Shown in pieces: positions 1 to 12,236 of a stretch of 64,000 nucleotides of DNA. Every line of letters starts with the position of its first letter. Position 1 is the first letter of the stretch. This stretch comes from Trichobilharzia szidati (lineage: Eukaryota; Platyhelminthes; Trematoda; Strigeidida; Schistosomatidae), in NCBI GenBank assembly GCA_944472155.2, contig OX235279.1:148264199-148328198 (forward strand), given 5' to 3'. The position numbers and the translations under genes are program-made. The notes under the pieces were generated by a model. The model did not search any database. It was given only the letters and a program-made list of their open reading frames with translations, and was not told the DNA's origin.

Positions 1-724
1 GTGGTTGGGTTTGCATATAGCAATGACAGCGACTAGACTAGAAGCGGTTACCATCACAGTGTCAGTCGTTAACACTACGCTGGGGGAGGGTCTATGGGCA
101 AAGTCGTGCTGCTGGGAAGCAGGTATTTAGCAGCAATAAGGTGCTACCTTCAGATGGCCAGCAACGCCTCCTCTCCACTCTAGAGACGGGGGGTTAGAAT
201 AGGTCAACCCCAAAAACTGTACATCCCGACTTACCCTACCCTACAGTGGTGGTCCGTACGCAGCGGTAAGTTAATAACATCGGAAAAACTCTTAAAAAAC
301 CCAGATCAAACATGTAGTGTGTGAACGGCTTGAAGCAGTTGTCCCTTGGGCTTTTAGGTCAAGCAGTATTAATTCTCTTTCTGTTTCAGGTACCTCAGGA
401 AAAAATCAACTCCAATAGTGTGAGCAGCCGAGAAGTAACAATCAGCCACACATTCCCGAAATCACACAAAGATCTCCCATTCAGACATTCAGAAGACAAA
501 AGAAAGTTCAAGCAAAAAATATTCTTTTCGACAAGTTCGTCCTCCAACTTTACAACTATATATATATTTTTTTTTTCTGCAATAATCATCATTAAAAATA
601 TTGATGCCTTTTTAAAATAATATAATAAGGATAGCTAAAATTTTGATAACCTAGGAAAGGAGAGCGTTTGAACCATCTTCTTTTGGAGACATGAGTTAGG
701 CTTATCAATGTGGTTTCCCCTGAT
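1..724. other. Unassigned repeat-like and AT-rich DNA
   Basis: The first 280 bases are GC-richer than most of the window and look like the non-coding end of a retroelement, but no coding motif was recognised. From about 300 to 720 there are only short open frames without protein features and an A/T-rich stretch near 560-620. No gene is supported here. Confidence 0.4.
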
Positions 725-1540
725 ATTATTATTATCTCCTTTAGTTCCTAGAGGAACATATGGCTTCAGCCGAACGTTTCCATTGCGTTTGGTTCTCTGC
801 CAACGTTTCCACCTGGCTCCACGTCTGCCCACATGCTTTCATCTCCTCTTCACATGACCTCCTCCATGTCACCCCACCCTCTCACTGACGACCAACTCAT
901 CGCTTCCCATTCGGGTTCCACTCGAGCGATAGCCTGTCGTGTGATGTCACTCACTTGATGGTTTTCTCAGAGTATGTCCAATCCACCTCCATTTCTTCCT
1001 GCATATTTGTTGCACGATTGGTTCCTGCTGGGTCCGTTCGCTCCCAGAGATCTCTGCCTGTTGCTGATATTTTTTGGCCGGCCATCTGATCTTGAGTAGT
1101 ATTGAACGAAGACAGCTATTGATGAAGGTGCATAGTTTGTTCTAAGTGCCCTTCTTGACACGGTGCCAAGTCGCTGATCCTTATTTTGAGTAGCACTGAC
1201 TTCATGCTGTTGGTCTCTACACACACTTGAGAGAAATGAATACCTGCCTTGCTTTCCCGATCCTCGCTTTGATATCCTCATCATTTCCGTCCGCCTGTAG
1301 TTGAAACGATGCTTCCCAGAACGGTAGGTAAAGGAGGTTGCTTCTTTCAGATTTCTCCCATTCATGCTGATTGTTGTCTGTTGCTGTTGGCCAGGAATCC
1401 TCATCGCCTCTGTTTTCGCTATGTCCACATGAAGTTCTTTCTTTGATGCTTCTTCGGACAACTTGTTGCCTATTCACTTGCATATCTTCCAGTTTGTGGG
1501 AAATCAGACATATATCATCGGCGAAGTTTAGATCCTACAT
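725..1540 (-). mobile_element. RTE-clade LINE relic, RT C-terminus and 3' end
   Basis: Read on the minus strand, several frames together encode the C-terminal part of an RTE/SR2-like reverse transcriptase. Recognisable pieces include NRQQVVRRSIKE, a stretch around KTEAMRIPG, and DIKARIGKARQ. The same pieces recur on the plus strand at 30085-30815. The 3' end, at the low coordinates, carries the family's closing stretch (a GTTCC-type 'tatgttcctctagg' segment) and an ATT-repeat tail at about 725-740. The reading frame is broken several times, so this is a dead, 5'-truncated copy. The clade call is from the style of the C-terminal RT region. Confidence 0.75.
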
Positions 1541-2549
1541 TTTTTTGCGTGGGTCTATTTTATGCCTGTTTCCTTGCTGCCCGCTGTTTGAATCTTACAA
1601 TCTTAATTACCGAGACTGTATGCGTAAACTACAACTTTTTTTCATGCAGCAATTCTAAAACAAATCATGTATCACTATTATTAACTCTTTTCTAGTCACA
1701 GAAGTATACCGGCCCAGTAAATATGCGGTCAGATATCTTGTTTGCGCCTAGAAATGAGGGCAGACAGATGAGAGTTTTATACCTAAAGCAGGCTTTATTC
1801 AACTACGAACTTATTGGGAATGATGCAATTTCTCAAGTGCGCAAGTTTGTTTAACGCTTTCAGTAAGTTTACTTCGTTTAGTAATCGGACAAGTTACAAT
1901 ACACACGTTAGTCTTGAAGTTACACTACACTTGGTAGGTGAAAAAAATGTAAATTTTCAACTATCCCGAAGCAAGGTTGTCTTCTTACAAGGTGTCTAAT
2001 CATCCTTGTAATGTCACTCAAAGAAAGGCAAACCATTACAAGCATCCCTATGATACTCTAGTGATAGGATTTATCAGTAATATATATAAAGACACGATGA
2101 TCGGCATAAAAATATCAAATAGCAGAGAGATAGATTTGACGTCAAAAGGAAGAGAAAATGATGAACCAGTGTGGCTGGAAATCAAGGGAGACGTGAAAAG
2201 GAAGACAAGTTAACACAATACGAAGAGCAGAGGTGGTACAACACAGAAGATCTGTGCAAATGACGACTTCAATATATAGTATACATTATTTCCCTATGTA
2301 GAGTTATCAAATTCCAAACAAACAACATTCAGTTACCAAGTCCCTTGTCTTCTGCAGTTACAATACTGCTTAACGAAAAAGGAAGCAATTGAGTATCCTA
2401 AACAAACACGCCGGTCAATGGAAGATATCACCGCATGACTTCTACATCCGAAGAGTAAAACACAACCCTTAAGTAAGGAAACAATAGCATCGCAAAACCG
2501 TAATTACTTCCGTAATTTTTAAACCTTTTACTATTCGTTTTAAAACGTG
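1541..2549. other. Intergenic, nothing recognised
   Basis: No RFC4 C-terminal exon, RNA gene or transposon domain was seen on either strand. Short open frames at 1814-2213 have no recognisable features. Confidence 0.4.
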
Positions 2550-3075
2550 ATAGTAAGATTTATTACTTACTTACTTTACTTTACTTCGGTTATCTCCTAC
2601 GGGAGGATGAGCCGGCTTCATGAACAGAGTTCATGAAGTTTCATGGGAATTTGGTACGAGTGGTGTCCCTAGAATCGCTCGGCCTTTTGTTTGAGAGTGC
2701 AGCTCTAACCTTTACACAACCAAGTGTGACCTACAAGGCAGTAGGAGTGGAGTAGGGAGTCCACTATCCACTGGCAGCCGGTGACCGGAGTTCGGTTCAT
2801 ACGCCTTTTTGAATGGGGCCAGACATCTAGGACATCCAACAAGCCCTTTGTCCATACGTCTGCCGGTGAGCTCCAGTGAGCTTCATACGCCAGTCATTGG
2901 AGGTTTGGAATCAGGGTTTAGCCACCTCCCCTAGACTGTCATCCAATGGACAGTTCTGATCTGCTTCACTTGGTCCTTCTACAGTTTAAATTCAAACCAC
3001 AACCTTCGAAAACCATCAACCATTTCGGTATGGTGGCGATGATATTCTGACCCGGTCACCAGAGAATTAGTCACT
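2550..3075 (-). repeat. Non-coding retroelement 3' end with (GTAA)-like tail
   Basis: This GC-richer block of about 520 bases has no coding frame. On the minus strand it ends in a short tandem tail of GTAA/AGTAA units (about 2555-2585 on the plus strand). RTE-clade LINEs often end in such short tandem repeats rather than poly(A). It most likely is the 3' UTR of a LINE inserted just downstream of RFC4 exon 5, possibly inside an intron. The family is not certain. Confidence 0.45.
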
Positions 3076-3191
3076 TGAATAAATAAATTCGCTAAAGATT
3101 TTTTCTACGATCACATGATACTACTTTTTACAATGAAAGTAGCATATCGATATCGAAACAAATTCTTCACTACATAAAAAATAAACCTTAC

Positions 3192-4340
3192 TTCATCACT
3201 AATTGATAAACCCTCTGCATCTGAAATATGCCGTAGGCGATCCCGTGCTATTTCATTATCCAATGGACGAAATCTAAATTTCGCACAACGACTTGTAATT
3301 GGTTCGATAATACGCGTAACATAATTACACGTTAGGCAGAAACGTGTTGTTCGCATTTCAGTCTCCATTGTACGTCGTAAAGCAGCCTAAATATTGACAG
3401 GAACACGGAACAAAAGAAAGAAAGGTAAGAATATTACTTCGACATGATGAACTCCTATGTACAAATTGATAGTATATCATCGTCTTTCACGCATGCTGTG
3501 ATTAATAATGCGATCAATCATTTCTCACGGCTGTGAGGCCGACTTTGTTGTTGTAAAGAAAATGTATAAGTACCATGTGTTGTTTCCCTAATGGTTGTTG
3601 TTATTGTTGTGATTAGAATATACAGTCACAGGCCAGACTTTGTCTTTTGATATTTGCGTGGCTCAGTGAATTGGAAAGTACCACACGCAGATAGGCATAT
3701 ATTAGGCAGGCGCATACAGAACAAAGTGACTACGGTTATCATTCAGTTCAGTAGCAGTTATAACACAAATAACGATGGACAGATGAATACTACACAAAAT
3801 GAAAAGTCATGAACAATATTCTCAAGTCCAAGCAATTTGTATGAATTCCTTTGTGTAACGAGAATTTGAAGAGACTGCAAGACGATTATCCTCACTCACG
3901 CGTAAAGGAGTGAGATCCAACTAACAATACGACTAGACACTTAAATCGTAGTACCAACTTCATTCGGTAAGATACTTTCTAAGAACATTATCTTAAAATG
4001 ACTACTGTAAAACTGATCAAGACACCCAAGGTCAATGGAGTTAGCCTTTCCATATCCTCCAGTTTCATTAATCATATCTCAACCACAAAGATGGGTAGAG
4101 CAAACTGTTGCGCAGTTTACTCTGCACAGAAGCACAGCAGTCCAAGTTGTCACATAATAATAAAAATGATTCAGACGTGAGGAAGTAATTTAAAACTACC
4201 TTATTTGTCCTCTACGAACTTATTGCACTTCTACTAAACGATAAAACAGATATAGATATTTAGAAAAACAAACCATAAGCTCATCAAAAGAATATATATA
4301 TTTCTCATTAGGTACTTCTTCACTAACGGCTCTAGATACA

Positions 4341-4383
<43 letters not shown>

Positions 4384-7300
4384 CCTAACTGACTTCAACA
4401 ACTCGGGGATTGAACTGTTGCCAAGTCTCGTAGACTTAGAATATGAGAATGATATTCTCCTCCTAAATGATAAATACGCTAATAAAATGCAGAGTCTTCT
4501 GAACACCTTGAATAGAAATCTTCAAATGTTTGGCATGCAATTCACTCCTGTCAAATGTAAGATGATGGTGATGGACTGGACTAGATAGACTCACTACTGG
4601 GTTAAAGATAAGCAGGAGTGAAGTGGTAGATGAGCATACTGACCACTTCGCTTATTTGGGAGTCGCATCAGCCAACGCCAGCAGGTTGGTCGCTAACGAA
4701 ATCTCAGTATGGATACAGAAGGCTCGTGTGGCATTTATCAACCTGCGTTGTCTCTGATGCATACGTGATATCCGCCTGGCTATCAGTCAAAGGACGTGCA
4801 TACTGTTCAGCAGTTCGCTCCGTTCACCTTTATGGTTGTGAGACATTGCCATTGAAAGTGGAGGACATGAGAAGGTCGGCTAGCTGACTTCGATCACAGG
4901 TGTCTGAGTTCTATCTCTCGCGTTAGGCGGTGGTATAATATGCTGAGTAATATTGAGGTTAGGCGTCGTCGAGTGCTAGATAAGGAGGGAAGGAAAGTCA
5001 ATCGACAAGGTTGTGAAGCGACATTGATTATGATGGTTGAGACATGTGCTACACATACCTAGCCATCCATCACTTTCTTCTACTGATGGGCAATGTTGGC
5101 TGAAAAAGGATGGACCAGGTTGGAAAGAAGCTAGTGGTGGTCACACCAAAATATGGCTTCATCAGTCAATAAAATCCACAATAGTCAGTTTGAACCAGCC
5201 AACCAGCTACGCAGGCTTCCTGGTTGGTGGGTTGGGGTCCTCGAGATGGTAAGAACCAATAACGACTGCAGACTATTTTTGATATGGCTAAAAATCGTTC
5301 TCATTGATGGCGAGGATGCATTTACTCTTTGTGATTCCTAATATCCAATAAAACTCCATTGTTCCTCCATATTACTATTCTTTTTCCCTCACATTTTTGT
5401 TTATGTATCTTTACTGTCTTCTGTAGCTCTGTGTGCTACATGGAGTGTGGAAACTCGAACTGCTCTACTTATGTGCAAAGTTCTATGTTGATATCAGTCA
5501 GCCAAAACATAGCCTTTTAAAATTAATATACCGAAATTATGCAAATCACATGGTGGTGTGTGGGTCAATAAGAACCGCCAATTTTGAGGTATATGAGATG
5601 AAAATAATTACAGAAATCAAGACCACTTAATTTGTAATAGTTAACAAGAGGTTATTACACAACCAATAATTTGTGGTGATGACAATGATTATTCAGAGGA
5701 ATTGGTGAAGTAGATTTGTTGATAATTACATAAGAAAACCAAGATACAAAGAGGTCAATTGAATTCGCTGATAATTAGTAGTAATAACAATGAAGTTCTT
5801 GGAAAGAAACATGAGGTTAACAAGTATCAAATCCAGGGTGCCTACAGTTCCGAAGAAGTCAATATTCCTAAGACTGCAATTTATGGGAAGTGTTAAATGG
5901 CGAGACTGTGCCGCAGCATTTGAGAAGCGCCCTCAGAAGGATTTCCAAAGTAGCTAGGTTGTACTGTTCACTTTCAATCCAACCAGTTCTTGGTTCGTAA
6001 AATAGAACCAAATTGCCTAATTTTGAACTTTTCCATGTGGATTTGGGAGTTTTATTGCACCCGTGGGGAGTACTTTAAGATTGACGGTTCTCATTGGCGT
6101 AATAATTTAAAAAGGATATATATTAGTCTAGAGCCGTTATTGAGGAAATATATTTTCTTTCATGAATTTGTTGCTTTTTTTCTAAATGGAAATTTGAAAT
6201 TACCAAAAACTGATTTCGCTAAATGAACTGAAAATTAACACGATAAAGTAAACAAAAAGGAAGGTAAATAAACACTCAGCATAAGATGAGATATAAACGA
6301 ATTCATAAGTTATTTTATTGGTGAACTATGGTTCTTTTGGGTTGTTAATACTATAAGTAAACGAATAACTCGAAATAAATTTAAAAAGCCATATATTCAT
6401 TGGACAGTAGCACGAAAACTGTACCTGAGCAGGTGCTGTCATAGAATCAGCTTCATCCAAAATAATTAATTTGTATGGTGGAACATTATGTTGACCCGAA
6501 CCAGAGCTACTGACAGCAATGTGAGCAAACGCTTTCACCTTCTCTCGAATGACACTGATACCTCGTTCATCACTAGCATTCAGTTCTAAAACACGTTCTG
6601 AGTATCGTGAGCTAAAATGGATATTATCAGGGAAAAACACATACGAACGTTAGTTCATGTCACAAGCATACATTCACAGAGAAAACGTGTATTATGTGTA
6701 CACTGTGATAATGCATACAATATAAATACAGTAGCTTTTCAAAATAAGACGCCAACGGATAAGTTAATTCACCTATCATCTTCAATATAAAACCCGATAA
6801 AATAAATTTTCGTTTATCTCCACTATGTGACAGAAGCTGTTAATTTAACTATAATAATCTGGATGGTATTTAGAAGACAATCATTCAAATGAGATAACTA
6901 ATACACTAATTTCAATACGGAGGAAGCAGCCAAACAATATGATAATAATGAAAAGGGATAAACATATTGATTAGATATGCACTTTCATTCAGTCCAAATA
7001 AAGCAAGATTCGATGCTTTGCGTGACTTCTGATAGTAAAGAGAGAAAACCGTAGCAAGGTGGCCACATATTTCGAATCAAAAGCATATCTGATGAGGCCG
7101 CAAGCTACTCATTTCTACAATTCCACTTAGAAATTGTTGATGTCCCATACAAACATCCTTCACATCATGGTGCTACGATATGGATCTTTCATTTCATCTT
7201 TCAACAAGCAGCACGGCTAACGAACAATAAAACATAAGTAGGCTGGTGAGATCTAATTCGTCACACATACCTAAACTACCAAATCAAGTATCTTAAGATG

Positions 7301-8727
7301 ACTCTATAAGCCCAAATGAAATATTGGCTGAGGTAAAACTTGACAGTAGAACTCATTCGTAATTGTATATAAGCTGACATTCATCACTGAATAAGTAGCG
7401 ATGATTCGAAGACAGGCTGTCAATTACTGGGTTTAGTGCTTAACACAAAATCAACATCAGCTAAACTAGACTTACATCGCTATTAATGTAGCGAGCAAAA
7501 TGTTTGGCTCACCAAAGACAAGAATAGTTACAAGAAGAGTCGCTGTAGGATTATTTCCCACTATCTCGGTTTTACCTCTATAGCGTTATTGGTTTTGCCA
7601 TTAAAAGTCTATGGAGTTCAGTTTAAATAAGAGATCTGAGGCTAGAATATGTGATGCCAAGTACGGTGAATCCAGTTTTAGCTAAGTGACAAGCACACAT
7701 GGGCTATTTCTACAGTACCACAAAACTTATCAGCTCTGGGTTACACTATACGATATGAATGGACATCGTGGAGAATACTTATAATGACACCTTTACTGCA
7801 CTTATTTCCTGTTATGTATTCTTAGTGATTTCACAATGATACAGCTACATTCATTTTTCATCTTATTCATATTCCCAGTGATTTTAACCTTGATCCTCAT
7901 ATATTTATTGTTTTAATTCCACAAGCGACATTATTCAATGCATTTTCATTCAAAATTTCCGTTAACTTAGTGTTGAAATGAGCAGCATGTTGCTAAATTA
8001 TTTTAGGTATTTGAAAAGCCTCATGTAGAGAATATTGTTTGTTAGGTGAATATCCTGTATTTTACTGTATCTGTAGGTAGTGGATAACAATTTATAATTA
8101 CACGTAAACTGAATCAAGCTCTCGATTCAGAAAACGCAGATTAAAGAACAAAAGTAAACGAACACTAATCACATACTCTCAGGTCTCCATGTTCAATTCA
8201 AAATAAAACAAAGTTGTCAACAAACATTTGTGTGCATCCAAAGCCTATTTTGTAGTAGTCACAATAACAATTTTGGTATCGAAACTATCCGCTGATTACA
8301 CAAAACTGCAGAAACAATGAGTGTGGAAATTGCAACCTAACAATAATATTCAGAATTCTACACCAGCACTCGAATTGTTTTGGAATTTTCGGTTCAAAAC
8401 ATTCTTACCCGAATAGCTGACGAGCTAAAGCCAATATGAGAGATGTTTTTCCTGTTCCTGGAGGCCCATAAAATAGCAGATTTGGCAGCTAAGAAAGATG
8501 AAATTTAATGGACAAAACTTACATCAGATCCTTCAACACATTTTTGCAGCACACTAACAACTTCTGTTTGGTACGCAACTTCATTTATTGTTTTTGGTCG
8601 GCTGAAAACAATAATGATATCACACGGAAACTAACTATTTTTCAACCCAAGGAATATGTTTCCGACCTCTTACACGTCCTTTACTTTCCTTAGGTTTTTG
8701 TTTAAATGCACTAAGGAAAGCATCCAT
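3192..8727 (-). CDS. RFC4: Replication factor C subunit 4 (clamp loader ATPase), N-terminal 211 residues
   Basis: RFC4 is a subunit of the pentameric RFC complex that loads PCNA on primed DNA in the nucleus. Five exons join in frame: 8636-8727 (ATG at 8725-8727), 8523-8601, 8409-8488, 6425-6611 and 3192-3386. Their lengths (92, 79, 80, 187, 195 nt) sum to exactly 211 codons, and every junction has GT/AG ends with compatible phase. Exon 1 ends in WVEKY followed by RP in exon 2, as in RFC4 proteins. Exon 3 carries Walker A (GPPGTGKTS). Exon 4 carries [10 protein letters not shown] and Walker B ([10 protein letters not shown]). Exon 5 carries the ALRRTME and [19 protein letters not shown] region, which includes the SRC arginine finger. 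Introns 1 and 2 are each only 34 nt, while introns 3 and 4 are about 1.8 and 3.0 kb. The C-terminal collar domain (roughly the last third) was not found at 1-3191 and is presumably outside the window. I see no disabling change. RFC2 or RFC5 is less likely because the EKY and SRC neighbourhoods fit RFC4 best. Confidence 0.93.
4343..4381. repeat. (TA)n microsatellite
   Basis: About 19 uninterrupted TA units lie directly upstream of the RTE relic in RFC4 intron 4. Confidence 0.95.
4386..5345 (+). mobile_element. RTE-like LINE relic, RT and C-terminus
   Basis: The plus strand reads through several frames as a reverse transcriptase of a second RTE-like family. It begins near a decayed catalytic segment ([10 protein letters not shown] in place of the usual YADDI-type motif). 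It then passes the [14 protein letters not shown] and VHLYGCET regions and ends with a LPGWW-type C-terminus followed by [15 protein letters not shown]. Many stops and frameshifts break it. It is truncated at its 5' side next to the TA microsatellite and sits antisense inside RFC4 intron 4. Confidence 0.75.
6612..8408 (-). other. RFC4 intron 3
   Basis: This intron of about 1.8 kb lies between the Walker A exon and the Walker B exon. It is AT-rich. I see no nested gene and no recognisable transposon domain. Confidence 0.8.
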
Positions 8728-9292
8728 CACTAGCAGGAAATGACTGATTGGATAGAAACCTCTACAACGATAAAAAAAATACCAAATTTAGATTACACCT
8801 ATGAGTAACGATTTAAATAATTTTAAAGTATTGTTGAGTTAATGTATGCGAGGATTGCTTCAGTAAATGAATGCGGATGCGGAACTATCAGCATCTCAGT
8901 AATCACTTCTCAAGATGCAAAATTAAATTCTACTCAGTGGCGATGTCTAATCAAAGAAGATTAGGCGAAATGCTATAATAAATGTCAAGATCTCCATAGC
9001 ACATTTCATAGTATGTTTTATTTGTGCGAAAATACGTTAAATATTTGACAGAGTAAATACGCATTTTTATGCTCAAGATCTGGGGTAATAACGCTCCAAA
9101 GCAAGGTTGAACCACAATTACCTACGCCCAAGGCCACGCTTGACTCTTAAAACGCTGATTAACCTTGAAGTATTTTTTTACAATTGAAACAATCAGTAAA
9201 ACAAATACAAAAGTATGTTGACACTAAATACCTTCTCACGAAATCTATCGATAAATATATGAAATTCTCACAGACCCACAACATCTCTCATT
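8728..9292. other. RFC4 upstream region
   Basis: This AT-rich DNA lies upstream of the RFC4 ATG and would include its 5' UTR and promoter. No TATA box, initiator or splice-leader acceptor could be assigned with confidence. Confidence 0.4.
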
Positions 9293-10228
9293 CGAAGGAC
9301 TCAGATAGACTGCAGGCAAATCTAATGCTTCTGGAAGACTGGGAGGCGGTCAGCATATATTTAATATCATCATACAGGATAACTTTGCCGAATCCCTCAT
9401 GCGCTAAATCCATGTTTTAATGGACATCAGTGTTCCTTTCAATAAACGGTTGCACAACTGTCATTTCCTCTGATGATATCCAACGTCTAGATAGATCGGG
9501 AGAGATGGAACTTGCTGTGCATGGATGGTTATGAATAATTTGGTAGGTGGCCATCGTGTATTCTTCAGATGTACGCCGTGCTGTAAATGTTGACTGACAT
9601 GAAATATCTTCGGACCTTAAAAACTCTCAAATTTACATGCACGGCCAACTTTTTTTTCCTTAAGCCAGCACCTCGGGGAGCACGTTTACCTTCAAAAGTT
9701 CATTCGTTCCACACATACTCGTAATGCACAGGGCCGGGTAGGTCTATTTTACTTAAAGTAACCCCATAGGATGTGTTGGATTTCTTTCAAAGAAATAATG
9801 AACAATTTATTTAGTACTTTCATAAATATATCAAAAGCTTGCTTGAATTTTACCCACGTATAAAATACACGGCAAAGCATTATTCTTTGGAATAAAGCCA
9901 TTACATCAGACAATATAGATGACACATTTCGTGAGGTAGAGGCAGAAGCAGTATTTTGTAACATCGTGTAACACAATGGTCACCTACCAAAATATTCATA
10001 ACCATCCATGCACAGCAAGTTTCATCTCTCCCGATCTATCTAGACGTTGGATGTCATCAGAGGAAATGACAGTTGTGCAACCGTTTATTGAAAGGAACAC
10101 TGATGTCCATTAAAACATGGATTTAGCGCATGAGGGATTCGGCAAAGTTATCCTGTATGATGATATTAAATATATGCTGACCGCCTCCCAGTCTTCCAGA
10201 AGCATTAGATTTGCCTGCAGTCTACCTG
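9293..10228. repeat. Large inverted duplication, about 260-bp arms
   Basis: The stretch at about 9293-9565 reappears as a close reverse complement at about 9975-10228, with roughly 410 bases between. Each arm holds a short piece of CR1-type RT (…RLQANLMLLEDWE) followed by about 200 bases that are not LINE coding sequence. Because of this, both arms contain the same RT/non-RT junction. The spacer holds only a short open frame without features. See the finding on its possible origin. Confidence 0.85.
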
Positions 10229-11162
10229 AGTCCTCCGGACACTTTATCGCCCTCCATATCTTTACGTCACCAGCGTATAGAAGAGTAAGGCAGCTTAGAC
10301 GGCATGGTGGATCATTGAGAAAAATCAAAAACATCAGTGGTCCTAGGATAGAACCCTGCGACACTCCTGATGGTGAGCTGTGCCAAGATGATCGGACTCG
10401 ATTGACCTTAGTGCGAAATTGCCTTTTAGCTAGGTAGTCCTTTAACCATGACAGAAGTGGCTTACTTATACCTGCCTGACTTATTTTGTGTAGGAGAAGG
10501 TAATGGTGAACTGTGTCAGATGCCTTCTCAAAGTCTAGGAAGACCACATGAACTGGAACATTCATATCCCAGCATGATGTTCAGTCGTCTCAAGCTGATA
10601 GTCTCAAGCTGCCGTTTCTGAAACCGTGTTGGGCTTCATGGAGTATATTAGAACTGTCGAGGTAATCCCTGATGTGATTGTCAATAATACTCTCCAGTAC
10701 TTGCGATATCACTGGGAGTAGAGCTACTGGTCTATAACTACGAGGCATTTTACCTATCCCCACCCTTGAAAATCGGGGAAACGATGGTTCTTTTCCACTC
10801 CCTTGGCAGTTTCCCCGAATCCATCGAGTGCTGGAACAAGTGGCATAAGGGCCTACAAAGAGTTCCAGCGCACTGTTTTAGAACAGATGGCCTGATGGTG
10901 TCACAACGTGGGGACTTCCCAGGTGTGAGTCTCTGTTGCTTCCTGAGTACTACTGCCGGGTTTATTTGGGGAGTGGCCACTAGGTCTTTCTCCGGTGAAA
11001 TATTAGCGTCGCTATTTTGGTCCGTACCGGTAATAACTGTTTGGCGAAGGCTGAGCCGAATGTTTCCGCCATCTCCAGACTGGTGAGTTGTTGACCGTTT
11101 GAGCCTACTAAGGCGCATGGTCCCTGGTTGGTTGGTTTTCTTTCCAACATGAATCGATTCAA
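10110..11162 (-). pseudogene. CR1-like reverse transcriptase fragment
   Basis: The N-terminal part has the typical LCHLFQHSMDSGKLPREWK and IVSPIFKGGDR motifs. A later open segment holds motif A (VVFLDFEKASDTV), motif B (PSGVSQGSILGPLMF) and a decayed motif C (LLYAGDVKIW, where a YADD-type motif is expected; one Asp is replaced by Gly). The frame is split at about 10566-10750. The sequence leaves the RT family after LEDWE, so the last part of the palm and the thumb are absent. Confidence 0.85.
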
Positions 11163-11611
11163 GTTTTGGAGTTTGCTAGGAGTTTTTTGGCAAAGTCAGC
11201 CTGGAACGACCTCCTGTCACTCCTGACTCTTGCATTGCACCGGTTCCTGAGTTCCAGGTATGCATCGTGGTCGGTCTGACTCTTGGATGCTCACCACATA
11301 AACCAAGCCCTCCGCTTTGCTTGCAGAATACGTTGCCATGATGACTTTCTTTTGGGCTGTGTTGTGACTAAAGGGACGGTATCCGAGATTGCTGTACGGA
11401 CAGTCTCTTTTAGCGCTTCTCAGTGTTCATCCACAGATAACTCATCCCATGCTTAGGACTAATCTGTGTTGGACAAAAGCCTCCGAATTTCAGCATAGTC
11501 CGCCTTGCTATAGCACAGACATGGTCGCGTAAGGCTGCACTGCAAATGTTCATGGAAAACGAGATGGAAACCTATGACTGCATGGTCACTACTTTCTAGA
11601 GGAGTCATGAC

Positions 11612-12236
11612 CTAGACCTTTCCGACGAGTAGTTGGTCACTAGTTAGAATGTAGTCTAGTTTCGATGACTTTCCATCAGGGCCCCACCTGGTGTCGTCTC
11701 TAACACTCTCAGTCAGTCCCGTATTTCGAATAGTTTGCAATAGATTTTGGCCGAATTTTCCCTTAGCATACCCGGAGCCAAGGTTCAGTGATGGGGCATT
11801 GAAATATCCAGCAATGGTGATTTGGTCACAGCCCAAGTCCCGTATCCCTGTGATGGTGCTAAGCATTAGCTGGCTGTACTGTGCTCCACAGGAGGGTGAT
11901 CGGTAGATGTCACCAAGTAAATGCTTGGTGTGGCCTACGGTGAAATGACACCATATGGAGTCTGGGAGTTCAATAAGTGGTGGGTCCGTTGTGCGTACAC
12001 ATTTAAGTTGCCTGTCAAAGTATATGGCAACTCCCCCTTCTTCCTTATTATCCGTCTTTCCTGTCTAGAACCATATCATCTATACTGATTTCGTTGTCGG
12101 CAATAGTGGGGATTAGCCAGGTTTCAGTGAGAAATATTATTTTAAGGTGTAGGTGTGACTGGAGATTTCTGACTTCGCTTACATTTTTTGTCCTCTCACA
12201 TCGCTAAATAGGCAGCTGATAGTGAGTCTCACAACC
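11612..12236 (-). pseudogene. AP-type endonuclease domain of CR1-like LINE
   Basis: Frames on the minus strand give IIFLTETWL (catalytic Glu), GDIYRSP, and ITIAGYFNAPSLNL in place of the usual GDFNAP (the Asp is changed to Tyr). Then come TRWGPDGKSSKLDYILTS and a plausible end of the domain. In a working element this domain nicks target DNA for target-primed reverse transcription. At least one stop and the lost Asp show that it is inactive. Confidence 0.8.

Larger units (their letters stand above)
3387..6424 (-). other. RFC4 intron 4
   Basis: This intron of about 3.0 kb separates the Walker B exon from the SRC-motif exon. It contains a TA microsatellite and a plus-strand RTE relic (opposite to RFC4). 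The rest, 3400-4340 and 5346-6424, is AT-rich with no gene or element recognised. Confidence 0.8.

Noticed and set aside
1814..2213. RFC4 C-terminal exon
   Set aside because: Neither strand shows the GDLRKAI-type or other collar-domain motifs expected after exon 5.
9749..9976. 75-codon minus-strand ORF between the inverted arms
   Set aside because: It has no recognisable domain, and its base composition matches the non-coding surroundings.
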